Shown in pieces: positions 50,566 to 62,900 of a stretch of 64,000 bases of DNA (position 1 is its first letter; each line of letters starts with the position of its first letter). A program made the translations under genes and the position numbers. Origin of the DNA: Nematostella vectensis (taxonomy: Eukaryota > Cnidaria > Anthozoa > Actiniaria > Edwardsiidae); NCBI RefSeq assembly GCF_932526225.1, contig NC_064035.1, forward strand, positions 3,037,501-3,101,500, given 5' to 3'. The notes beneath the pieces were generated by a model. The model was given only the letters and a program-made list of their open reading frames with translations, was not told where the DNA came from and made no database searches.

Positions 50566-51310
50566 GAACTAGCAAACAGTGAAAAAAAATTATTCGAGTA
50601 CATGACCGAGAATCGAACCTCCTCCAGATCAAGTTAAATGAGAAAAAATAGACCATACTTCCAGACATCTGCTGAAACACCGTATGGCAGCATAAAGCTT
50701 TACGGCTAAGCTGGAGATTTCGGCCCCAGCACCGCTATCTAGCGAACTGTACAACACAAAGAAACCTGAGGTACCCGCGCATTAATGGGGAGGCAATAAC
50801 CAGGATCCCAGCCCTGTCTTAGTCGGTTACGCCACGCACAGCTCGCTGAGATGTACACTGAAATATATCGGGGTCTTTTTCACGCTTGCGTCTATTGGGA
50901 ATAGGTATGTTTCTATAGTAATGTAGTTATGTCGTCATCATGTGCAGCACACTACGACCTAGGTCTACATTACTGCCTTTAGCCTTTGTTCTTCTTTGTC
51001 CAGTCACGCACGTGCATATGATATTTTTATGCCCAGAACAACAAAAGCATGCTACATTGAAATGCACGTAATCTAAGATGTTTTGTGTTCTAAGGTTTTA
51101 GAAAATACTGGGATTAGACCTCTCTTAAAATCTACTCTCCTTGAAGCATTGCAGATTCTAGGCATCCGGTGTAGGGGTTCAAACCTGAATATAAATTTGT
51201 TTTTATTCAATACAGATTTACTGCGACATTCAATAATGATAACAAGATAAAGAAACTCCCGAGAGCAACGAAGAATTCTAAAGGAATAAAGTGAAGTACC
51301 GATCACAAGC
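50566..51310. repeat. Dispersed repeat, copy 2
   Basis: Direct counterpart of 26470-27050 (shared AGACCATACTTCCAGACAT, GTCTTAGTCGGTTACGCCAC, CACTACGACCTAGGTCTACA). Its right part (51230-51300) matches 31800-31875. It also carries the T-arm-like block in reverse (GAGGTTCGATTCTCGG). Confidence 0.75.
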
Positions 51311-51509
51311 TCACCGTTTTAACCCGGGTACACACAAAAAAGACAAAAATGCTTTCTCACCCTTGCTCCTGTGAGAAAGAGAAAAAAAAACGCAACACCG
51401 TCCCTATTCCAGGCAGCATATGCATGTTTACACTAATAAGCAGTTTTGAGTGTCCTCACCGTTTTATCTTCGCGAAAGTTTGGAGGCGTCCATGTCGACT
51501 CTGGCTTGC

Positions 51510-52940
51510 TTATAACATAATAATAAATAACATTTATATAGCGCTTATACATCGCTGTTCTAAGCGCTTCACAATTCAAAATAATATTTTTTAAAAAGTC
51601 TAAAAGTCTAAATCTAATCTAAATCTGAATCTACTGGCGTATCGTATTTATTAGATATCATAAGCCATTTTAAAAAGATGTGTTTTTAGCTGAGTTTTAA
51701 AACAATTGACATTTGAAGAAGAACGAATTACAAAGGGCAGCTTGTTCCACAGTCGGGGGGCGGCCACAGAGAAAGCACGTTGGCCATAGTTTTTTTGGAG
51801 AAAGGAGGGCTCTACAAGCCGTAAACAATCCTTAGATGATCGTAGTGTTCTTGCTGGACAATAGTATTTTAGCATGTCTTTGAGATAAAAAGGACCAGAA
51901 CCATTTAATGTTTTGTAAGTTATAAGGTTAATTTTAAAAATTTTTCTCTCTTCAACGGGGAGCCAATGTAGATCTTTAAGTGTTTCGGTGACATGGTCGT
52001 GTTTCTTTAGGCACGCTATAATTCGAGCTGCAGCATTTTGAACTGACTGCAGCTTATCTATGTCCCGCTTTTGTGTACCAAAAAGAAGAGAATTACAAAA
52101 GTCTAACTTGGAGCTAACGAAACTGTGTACTAAAATTTCTGTGGTGCTCTTACTTATGTATTTTCTTATTTTAGCAATGTTTCGTATGTGTTAGAAGGCA
52201 CCTTTAACAATATTACTAACATGTGGGGAAAACGACATCGTGTCGTCAAAAATTACACCGAGATTGCGGGCCTGATGAGAAGGTGTAATGTTTTCAGTGC
52301 CAACAGAAAGCATCGGGGGAGGTAACGACTGACGAAATCGAGAATGTAGAAATAACAATTCTGATTAGTCATTGTTAAGTTTTAACTTGTTTGAAGTCAT
52401 CCACAGATTGATGTCAGCAACACAACTTTCAAGACGTTGCTTTGCAACCCCTAAGTCAAAAAGTGTCATTGCAGGCGAAGGATGTATAGACCTGCGAATC
52501 ATCAGCATAAAAGTGGAACGACAGGCCATGTTCACGAACAATATCCCCGAGAGGAGATGTATACAATAAATAAAGCATGGGGCCCAGGACCGAGCCCTGG
52601 GGCACACCCCAGTGAAGGGGATGAACTGTTGATATAGCGTTGCCTACTTTTACAAGCTGAGTACGGTTTGTGAGGAATGATCGTAACCAGTCAAGGGCCT
52701 TTCCTTTGACACCAAACCTAGAGGAGAGCCTTCCAAGAAGAATTTCGTGATCAACTGTGTCAAACGCTGTCAACGTGTTATTAAAATCATGCGTATATGG
52801 CACTTGCACGTGGGCGGTTTGATCTGCTGTAAAATCTTGCTTACCAAGCGTATGCAAGACAGGTTGCCAGGAGAAGCAGACACACAGCGAAGAAGGGTGT
52901 AACATAATCGACCGCGCTTTCTTCTGTCTTCTCAAAGACT
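51510..52940 (-). mobile_element. CR1/L2-like non-LTR retrotransposon remnant (reverse transcriptase)
   Basis: The minus-strand frame 52935-52456 carries reverse-transcriptase motifs: [48 protein letters not shown] and the catalytic YADDSQ. 51875-51651 gives the usual C-terminal end (AFSVAAPRLWNKLP, FKTQLKTHLFK). The stretch between is frame-shifted, and the start is degraded, so it is inactive. The 3' end carries ATTTATATAGCGCTTATAC, typical of these elements. Confidence 0.9.
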
Positions 52941-52972
52941 ATAAGTGCAGTTTCTAAAAAAAGGGCAAACTA

Positions 52973-53218
52973 TTAAAGTATGTACGTGCCAGGTCCTTTA
53001 AAAATGAGCGACATTACCCTGCTGGTTCCATCCCACTTCCCCTGTCTAAAAGTCCTTCGCTTACCGGAGGGTTTGAGTAACTCCACGGTCACCACCTTCT
53101 TGAAGGTCTCGCGGAAGAATGTTTCCGATTGTGCAATTGTCGAAAAACCTTGAGAAAGGTTGGCCGAAAACGAGGCTAGACGATAAAAACAAAGCAAACT
53201 TAGAGCAGACTTAATCAA
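52973..53218 (-). other. Unassigned open segment, possible exon
   Basis: The minus-strand frame includes SQSETFFRETFKKVVTVELL-like sequence (visible part: AQSETFFRETFKKVVTVE, LLKPSGKRRTFRQGKWDG) with ordinary amino-acid composition and a donor-like AGCAGG|GTAATG at about 53019. No family was recognised and no partner exon found; it could be a gene relic beside the LINE. Confidence 0.25.
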
Positions 53219-54969
53219 AATGGAATATTGTTGATTATGTAATCCTTACAATTCTACAACTCTGAATTTCCTTGAATTTGAACCAACTATGGAAGTCGAC
53301 TACATTACATGGTCCTTATCATCTCAATGTAAAAATAACGAGAAGGGCAATGAATGAATATAATCTGCACTGTTAGATTTCGTGCACTTGAATGTTCTTT
53401 TATGGGTATTGCAGATTTATTATTTCGCGTAATGCAAAGGTTACCTGTTATTTCAGAGAAATCTCCAATATAATCCCCTGCTTGTTGTGATATCGATGGG
53501 TGAACAACTATAACACAAAAATGTACAAATATAACCAGAGAGAATGAACAAATCTTACCAAAAAATTAACAAATATGACAATGAGAGAATGAACACCAAA
53601 AACTGCTACTCGAATGGTCAAAATTTCCGTCCCTTAAAGACTTCTTCAGATCATCAAATTTGGCACAGTCGAGTACAAGTTCTGGGTAGACCACGAGAAA
53701 ATGACCATGCGAAAATGAGAAAAGAACAAGTATAATGGACAAGAAATACATGGCGTCTCTTGGACAATACAAGGTTCCAATTAGTTGACTGCAAAGATTT
53801 TCTATGAAATGGAAGCCCGCTAAAATAAAGGACGCCCCGTTTTCTTTCATATGTCCGTTGTTAAGCTAAGTAAGCTTCTGGTGGCAGCTGTAAACCTGAC
53901 CCTCCCCTCCCCCCCCCCCACACGCTCCCCCTTCCTTTGCTTAGTTGTTTGCATGCTACATTCCGTATAGCTGACGAACCCTCGATCATTCAACACTCTG
54001 CTATTTCAAACCAAATTGAATTTCCCTTATATTTACTTCATGCATGTAATACCCCGATAACACGACCCTTCTATAACTCAAACTAATGTTGATTTTTCTC
54101 GAAAGGAGAGCTATTGGGAGAAGTCAAATGGAATACAAACCTGACAGAGGTGCATGGTTCTTCCTCGATGTTTTCAATCTGGTAAAGATTGGTTTATTAA
54201 AGAAAGTGCTTCGCATCGATCTGTGATTTCTTTGATGAACGTATTTGAATAACATTAAAATTAATGTTTAAAACTTGATTTTTATGTTTTCGCAAGAAGC
54301 TCATAACGCTTATCATTATGTTTAATTTTATACACTCAATTTAGAGAATAGAAACATTGACGAACAGTTTAGGCGTAAAGACAACACAAACAAGTAACAG
54401 GACAAAGCAACAACAACAACAGCAGTCTCGACGATAACCGTGACAATAACAACAACAACAACAGTAACAGTACTAAGCTTTGATAACTTTGTGCTACTTT
54501 CCGCCCATGGTTGAGGGTAGCCCGCGGGTAGCCGCGCTTAACTAATTCGACAATAAGACATATGAGTATTTGGTGGTGGTGGTGGGGGGGGGGGGGGGGA
54601 GGGGGGCTGGCACGCAATGCTGGTCTCTGGTTTTCACATCAAGAAGCATATGGAAAATAAAACAAAGGCAAAGAAAGATTATAAAAGGCTGAAAATTAGA
54701 TACTTGTTTCGGAGTTTTAGATCACACTTTCCGATCACAAACCGTTTTCTAGCCGGACTTGTGTTCTCGGTGCTATGTAACCACTATGTAAGCTTCTTTT
54801 TTAGAAAAAAATCTGCTGCCGTGAAACAAAATTTTCAATAATTTAGACAAAAGCTAATTGAGCCAACTTTTTGCTAGAAAAATAAAGCTCTCGTCAAAAA
54901 TACAAAAAAATGGGCCTTTTTCAGCAAAAACAGACGACACGAACAGAAAGGCAGGCTTTTTGAGTGGTA
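53219..54969. other. Intergenic, no gene supported
   Basis: Contains C-rich and G-rich tracts (53900-53920, 54583-54606) and CAA repeats near 54405-54470. A 32-codon plus-strand frame at about 54129-54227 is too short to support. Confidence 0.45.
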
Positions 54970-56986
54970 TCTTTGTGTGTTTTCACACTATGCAAATGAA
55001 ACGAAGGTCTTGGTCGAGTGGTCACGTTATATAAGAATATCCAATAATGCACCAGAACAAGAAAGTTTGATATTCTCTTGACCAGGATTAATACAGAAGT
55101 GACGATGTTTGCCTTATATCGCAATAAAAGACTACGCAAATGCTGGGAGAGTCTGGGTCGAGTAGTCACGTGGTTCATGTGGTTAATCGATAACAGTGAA
55201 TAATGGCTTGAATCTCGCAAGAGACTGACATTCACCACATCAACCCAGAAAACAGGTAAAACCAACACTTCTACGCCGAATTACTCCCCCAAATCTCACA
55301 TCACGTTAAAGAGATAACTAAATTTGTTGTCTGCATAAAAATTATAACGTTTTACAGTGAACTCGGGCAGCCGTTGGTTTGCGAGTTCGTGTCGAGACTA
55401 CAAGTTCCAACTAAGACCGTCCCTACACAGTTCCGTTCTGTGTTATAGTTGTCTGATAATTCTGTTCTACTAATTTGCAGTTTTTGTTGAGAAATAGCAC
55501 TATTTGTAATCTTAACTAACAAATTAATATAGATGGGAGTTCGTAGACATCTAGGTGAAGAAATAAAAAAAAAAGATATTATACACCGTATGTCATCGTA
55601 GAACGCCAAAAGTATTAATTGAATAATACTCAGCGGACCATTAAAACTTTGCATACTCGAAGCAGATCTGACTAGTACAGTGTCATGGATGTACTGTTAT
55701 TATCCATGGTAAATATTTCAGTTGTAAACATGCAGTAAGTATTATTATACGTGACTTATTCGTAAGTTTCTAGGGTTTCTAGGTGCGTTTTTGTTGGTAT
55801 CTCTGCGTTAACTAAAACCACCGGTCATGTACTGCCAAACATATTCACCTCTCTTCAAAATATAACACGCGGGTCTCACGGGCTTTTATACTAATAAAAA
55901 CAATGTCTGGTTTAAACAAGCCCAGCAAACGCTAAAAAAATACGAATACTTTCCTCCAACGATTTCCTGTTTTTGTAAGAAATAAAATCCGCGTAACAAA
56001 CCATTTTAACTTGCTGCTCGGATTCATTCAATTCCCCGCGTGTCTCTAAAAATTATTTTGAATTTTTCTTGTCTTAATTTTCTAGCGTATTTCTTGTCCC
56101 TTCTTTTTGCTGTCGTGACTATATCTGTATGAGAAGCACTCTGGGTGTTTTGATAGAAGCGATCTTACTCTACTTCGTCCGTTCTAGGAAAAAAAAGGTC
56201 ACTACTCACAGACAAAAATATATTCGCATAACAATAAGATAAGACATTAGAAGCATGTATCAACGCGTTATCGTGGAAAAATATTGCGCCCACGAAACGG
56301 TAGCTAAATCACTAGAAAAACCACAGCACTATCCATTTGATGAAATTCCTCTGATAAACAGTTAATGCTAAGAAATACCACAGCAACACAGCTTTATTAT
56401 TTTCCGAATCGAATTTCACTTTTGTCATTGGCCCGTGAGATTGAATATTGTGCGCGCTCGTTATTATTATTTCGCATAGCTAGAATAAGTAATAAAACTA
56501 TTTCCATTTTTGGACTGTATTATAAAGAGGTGTTTCAACGCTACTATCATTCACTGACATTGTTTCTTTGTGAATCATGGGGCGAACAAGACTCCTATTC
56601 TCAAAGGTCGCCTTTCCCGTGGAAAGGCCGGATCTGTACCAGACTATGTCAGAATCTCGCGATCTCTAAAGGGAGACGAAATTTTCAACATTCTAAAATA
56701 GATATCATATGGAAAAAGTATTTGATGAACCTTCAAAGCGGATGACCCACCGAAGCAATCACTATCGACGTATTTTTATTGAGGATTGGGCCTGATTTTA
56801 ATAAAACTGCTAGTATCGAATAAACGCTCTTGTAATGCTTGGGGTCCCAAATCGCCTATATCGCGTTCGTCCATATGGAAACCATCGACTTTGAGTGTTC
56901 AAAGGCAGAAAACCTTTTTCTCCACCCATTTGTCCTAACCACAGTTCTATGCTGTTAGTTGCCAGGGTAACGAAGACATCTCCACG

Positions 56987-59900
56987 ATGCTGCGCACATT
57001 GTCCTTGAAAGAGCTCAATCCGCACATCATCTGTGTGCTTTGCGGGGGGTACCTGGTGGATGCGACTACCATAATAGAGTGCCTTCACTCATGTAAGTAT
57101 CTTTATTAACATGTCATTTTTGACAAATAATTTCTAATTTGACAAAGTTCTAATTTTTCGTTTTGTTTAGTTTGTCGCTGCTGCATTGTTCGTTACTTGG
57201 AGACGAGTTACCGCTGTCCAGTGTGTGACGCAGAAATACACAAGACGAGACCTTTACTTAACATCAGGTACTAGCAGGGGAGTGGTGGTACAATGGGACT
57301 AGACCTTTACTCGGCATCAGGTACTAGGAAAGGAGGGAAACGATAGAACTTGGAAGGAAGCTTCTTTCAAATCAAGTCTACTAGCAGGGAGGGATGGTAG
57401 AATAGGACAAGATCTTTACTCAGCATCAGGTACTAGCAGGAGAAGGATAAGATAGAACTTGGAAGAAAGCCTCCCTCAAATCACGTCTACTAGCAGGGAG
57501 GGTAACATAAGATAGACGAAGTCGTATCATGTGTATCGGGATACACGATTTCCAAGGGGGTAATTAACTATCGATTTTCGATGTATGAAGACTCGTAGCG
57601 ATTCGTGGTGAGGTCATCGGTGTGTTTTCAGACTCTAGCATGGTAAGATAGGAAAGTGCATTCTTATTATGAAAACTACCGGTCTAACTTGTGTCTGTGT
57701 TCAATGTAGGGCAGATAACGTGCTCCAAGACATAGTGTACAAAGTTGTACCGGGAATGTATTTCGGTGAGAAAAGCCACTAGAGTGTTCTGACTTACATG
57801 ATTCGCACGGCACACTTCTCGACACACGGTGTACACCGTGCACACGCGTCACATCTCACATCACGCTTACATCTCACATCACGCGTTACACCTCACATAA
57901 CGCGTTACTTTTCACTTCTCGGGTTACTACATCTCACATCACGCGTTACATCTTACATCACGCGTTACATTTCACATCACGCGTTACATCTCAAAACAGA
58001 CGTTAAGCCCTGGCCAAACGAGTTTTGCTGACTTGTGACAACTTACGTTTCCTTTGAATCCCAGCTTGAGTTGACTTTTGTCTTGAGATTTGTGTCGAAT
58101 TTGAACCAATACTTGGTAGTATGGGTTAGATAGACTCTGGCGCGCGAGGATCTGTTTTTCCTTTGTTTCTTGCGCGCTAGTGTTCGTGAGCAGCGCGCAC
58201 TGGTGAAGCCGACTTGGGTTTCTTTTGGCCAGGATTTTCGTACCACTGCATTACACGTTATCATTTTCAGCTCCTTAAATCACACACTCAAACTTGCAAT
58301 AACTTGTAAAGAATGTATTAAAGCTTCTATTAAAATTTTATAGAGGAGAAAAAGAGACGGAAGGAATGCGAAGAAAAGTTGAAGAAATCGAGACATCCAG
58401 AGAGTAAGTGTAAATTACAGAGATGTAAGTAGTGATCTGTTGTTAACGTTACGCTTTGCATAGAACCGGCCCAGGAAGACGTTTGTGATACGAAAAACAC
58501 TGATAAGGAGAAAGAGCAAACAACCGATGAACCGGATATCGAGGACCCCATCTGCCTGACCCTGGAATTCTACAAGTGAGACACATCAGATAAGACGCTA
58601 CCATATTTAGTATTGTACAAACTGCTCAAAGTAACACACGTGACGTCACGTAACATACACACACAAATCATGTTTCACATCCGAGACAACACACAAGACG
58701 TCACGTAACACATACATCACACAGCAGATTCAAGGGGCCAAAAACACACCCACAATCATGTTACACACAGCATCACGTAACACACACGACACGTCACGTG
58801 ACACAAGGGGGGGTATTTACGTGACACACGCGAGACAAATGATAACGTCTTGCATGACTTTCTTTTAGGCGAAGAAAGAATACCAGTGAGCAACAGGTTA
58901 GTGATATTTGGTTGAACTCCTATATTAACTATGGCGCTTAACTGTGTGTTTGTCGTTTCCGTTCACAGATCTTTCCGACTCGTTACCTACGATGTTCTTC
59001 ATCTGTGACTGTCAGCGTCATCAAGAAATTCCTCACCATCAAGTTTGGAATCCCACAAACACATAAGGTAAAGAGTTTGTACAGTTTTGGAATTAGCATG
59101 GCTCACTGTACTGGTGGTCCCTAGGTACAGCTTGTTTGGTGCAGTGTGTTAGTGCATGGTTCACTGTGCAGGTGGTCCCTAGGTACAGCTTGTGTGGTGC
59201 AGTGTGTTAGTGCATGGCTCACTGTGCAGATGGTCCCTAGGTACAGCTTGTGTGGTGAAGTGTGTTAGTACATGGCTCACTGTGCAGGTGGTCCCTAGGT
59301 ACAACTTGTGTGTTGCAGTGTGTTAGTGCATGGCTCAATGTGCAGGTGGTCCCTAGGTACAGCTTGTGTGGTGCAGTGCATTAGTGCATGGCTCACTGTA
59401 CTGGTGGTCCCTAGGTCCAGCTTGTGTGGTGCAGTGTGTTAGCACATGGCTCACTGTGCAAGTGGTCCCTAGGTACAGCTTGTGTGGTGCAGTGTGTTAG
59501 TGCATGGCTCACTGTGCAGGTGGTCCCTAGGTACAGCTTGTGTGGTGCAGTGTGTTGGTGTATGACTCATTGTGCAGGTGGTCCTTGGGTACAGCTTGTG
59601 TGATGCAGTTTGTCAGTACATCGCTCACTGTGCAGGTGGTCCCTAGGTACAGCTTGTGAGGTGCAGTGTGTTAGTGCATGGCTCACTGTGCAGGTGGTCC
59701 CTAGGTACAGCTTGTGTGGTGCAGTGTGTTAGTGCATGGCTCACTGTGCAGGTGGTCCCTAGGTACAGCTTGTGTGGTGCAGTGTGTTAGCACATGGCTC
59801 ACTGTGCAAGTGGTCCCTAGGTACAGCTTGTGAGTTCCAGTGTGTTAGTACATGGCTCACTGTGCAGGTGGTCCCTAGGTACAGCTTGTGTGGTGCATTG

Positions 59901-62900
59901 AGCTCGAGCATGGCTCATTCCAGGGTGAGATTCTATCGTCAATAGTCTCTTGACAGCAGTGATTTTAAATATTCTTGTTGCGACTTCCAGTCTGAGCTGA
60001 TTCGATCAGATGAGATACTTGATGATAATCTGACTATGAAGGAGCTGACGCGGATCTATGGGATTTTCTCCAAGGTGAGCACTCTACCCCATCTCGATAA
60101 GAAACTTGACCGAACTTTTCCAGACAACAGTAGACCTTGACGGAGTTGTAGTTTCTTTGCTTTTCAGCTAGTATTAGCTGGATATTAGAGACCTTTGTAC
60201 CAACACCGCGCTGCGCTTACGCCTTGCCCTTTTACAATCGCCTTCAGTTCTATTCGCACTTGGATCTGCAGTACGTATTCATGTCTCCTTCTATTCTAGT
60301 CGCACTTGGATCTGCAGTACTTATTCATGTCGCCTTCTATTCTAGTCGCACGTGGATCTGCAATACTTATTCGTGTCTCCTATTCTTGTCGCACTTGGAT
60401 CTGTAGTACTTCATTCATGTCGCCTTCTATTCTAGTCGCAGTTGGATCTGCAGTACTTATTCATGTCGCCTTGTATTCTAGTCGCACTTGGATCTGCAGT
60501 ACTTATTCATGTCGCCTTCTATTCTACTCGCAGTTGGATCTGCAGTACTTATTCATGTCGCCTTCTATTCTAGTCGCACTTGGATCTGCAGTACTTATTC
60601 ATGCCGCCTTCTATTCTAGTCGCACTTGGATCTGCAGTACTTATTCATGTCGCCTTCTATTCTAGTCGCAGTTGGATCTGCAGTACTTATTCATGTCGCC
60701 TTCTATTCTAGTCGCACTTCGATCTGCAGTACTTATTCATGTCGCCTTCTATTCTAGTCGCACTTCGATCTGCAGTACTTATTCAGGTCGCCTTCTATTC
60801 TACTCGCAGTTGGATCTGCAATACTTATTCATGTCGCCTTCTATTCTAGTCGCACTTGGATCTGCAGTACTTATTCATGTCGCCTTCTATTCTACTCGCA
60901 GTTGGATCTGCAGTACTTATTCATGTCGCCTTCTATTCTAGTCGCACTTGGATCTGAAGTAATTATTTATGTCGCCTTCTATTCTAGTCGCACTTGGATC
61001 TGCAGTACTTATTCATGTCGCCTTTTATTCTACTCGCAGTTTGATCTGCAGTACTTATTCATGTCGCCTTCTATTCTAGTCGCACTTGGATCTGCAGTAC
61101 TTATTCATGCCGCCTTCTATTCTAGTCGCACTTGGATCTGCAGTACTTATTCATGTCGCCTTCTATTCTAGTCGCAGTTGGATCTGCAGTACTTATTCAT
61201 GTCGCCTTCTATTCTACTCGCAGTTGGATCTGCAGTACTTATTCATGTCGCCTTCTATTCTAGTCGCACTTGGATCTGCAGTACTTATTCATGCCGCCTT
61301 CTATTCTAGTCGCACTTGGATCTGCAGTACTTATTCATGTCGCCTTCTATTCTAGTCGCAGTTGGATCTGCAGTACTTATTCATGTCGCCTTCTATTCTA
61401 GTCGCACTTCGATCTGCAGTACTTATTCATGTCGCCTTCTATTCTACTCGCAGTTGGATCTGCAGTACTTATTCATCTCGCCTTCTATTCTAGTCGCACT
61501 TGGATCTGAAGTAATTATTTATGTCGCCTTCTATTCTAGTCGCACTTGGATCTGCAGTACTTATTCATGTCGCCTTTTATTCTACTCGCAGTTGGATCTG
61601 CAGTACTTATTCATGTCGCCTTCTATTCTAGTCGTACTTGGATCTGCAGTACTTATTCATGCCGCCTTCTATTCTAGTCGCACTTGGATCTGCAGTACTT
61701 ATTCATGTCGCCTTCTATTCTAGTCGCAGTTGGATCTGCAGTACTTATTCATGTCGCCTTCTATTCTAGTCGCACTTCGATCTGCAGTACTTATTCAGGT
61801 CGCCTTCTATTCTACTCGCAGTTGGATCTGCAATACTTATTCATGTCGCCTTCTATTCTAGTCGCACTTGGATCTGCAGTACTTATTCATGTCGCCTTCT
61901 ATTCTACTCGCAGTTGGATCTGCAGTACTTATCACGTCGCCTTCTATTCTAGTCGCACTTGGATCTGAAGTAATTATTTATGTCGCCTTCTATTCTAGTC
62001 GCACTTGGATCTGCAGTACTTATTCATGTCGCCTTTTATTCTAGTCGCAGTTGGATCTGCAGTACTTATTCATGTCGCCTTCTATTCTAGTCGCACTTGG
62101 ATCTGCAGTACTTATTCACGTCGCCTTCTATTCTACTCGCAGTTGGATCTGCAGTACTTATTCATGTCGTTTTCTATTCTATTCGCACTTGGATCTGCAG
62201 TACTTATTCATGTCGCCTTGTATTCTAGTCGCACTTGGATCTGCAGTACTTATTCATGTCGCCTTCTATTCTACTCGCAGTTGGATCTGCAGTACTTATT
62301 CATGTCGCCTTCTATTCTAGTCGCACTTGGATCTGCAGTACTTATTCATGCCGCCTTCTATTCTAGTCGCACTTGGATCTGCAGTACTTATTCATGTCGC
62401 CTTCTATTCTAGTCGCAGTTGGATCTGCAGTACTTATTCATGTCGGTGAAGGATGACGATTACGAGGCGGAGCAGGAGGCCAAGAGGCAAAAGCTCGCGC
62501 ATGCGCAGCGACAGCGTGAGCTGTATTTATTGTACCAGAAGCAGCAACAACGACGACGGGAACTAGAGAGAGAAGAACAAGGACGCGAACAACGCGAACT
62601 GGACACGAGCGGCTCCCCGGCACATGTACGTTCAGTAGACTAAATATGGTAATCAGGGGGCCTGGATCCTAGTAGGACATGTAAGAGTTTTATCGGTGGA
62701 TAACTCCTTATAAGGTAGCTTATTCTTAGACAAATCTTCTGCGAAAGATTATGTTTTTTTATGGTTAACAATTGTTTCACTTTCTAAGAACTCAGATTCT
62801 TTCTACGAATCTGGTCAAATGTCCTGGGGCTTTTAATGGGAAAAGGTTCTATTTTTTTTTTCATTTTTGGCTTCCTGTGGCATGAAAGAGCGGGTCCCTT

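Noticed and set aside
49557-50603. Three overlapping open frames of 285-348 codons as genes
   Set aside because: They only reflect a 63-bp stop-free tandem repeat; all three are equally open and none has a domain or supporting exon.
60224-62412. Chain of open frames with [18 protein letters not shown] repeats as a repeat protein
   Set aside because: They follow the 46-bp acceptor array; reading repeats after three units in every frame, and a TAG of the acceptor lies directly before the real exon 9 frame.
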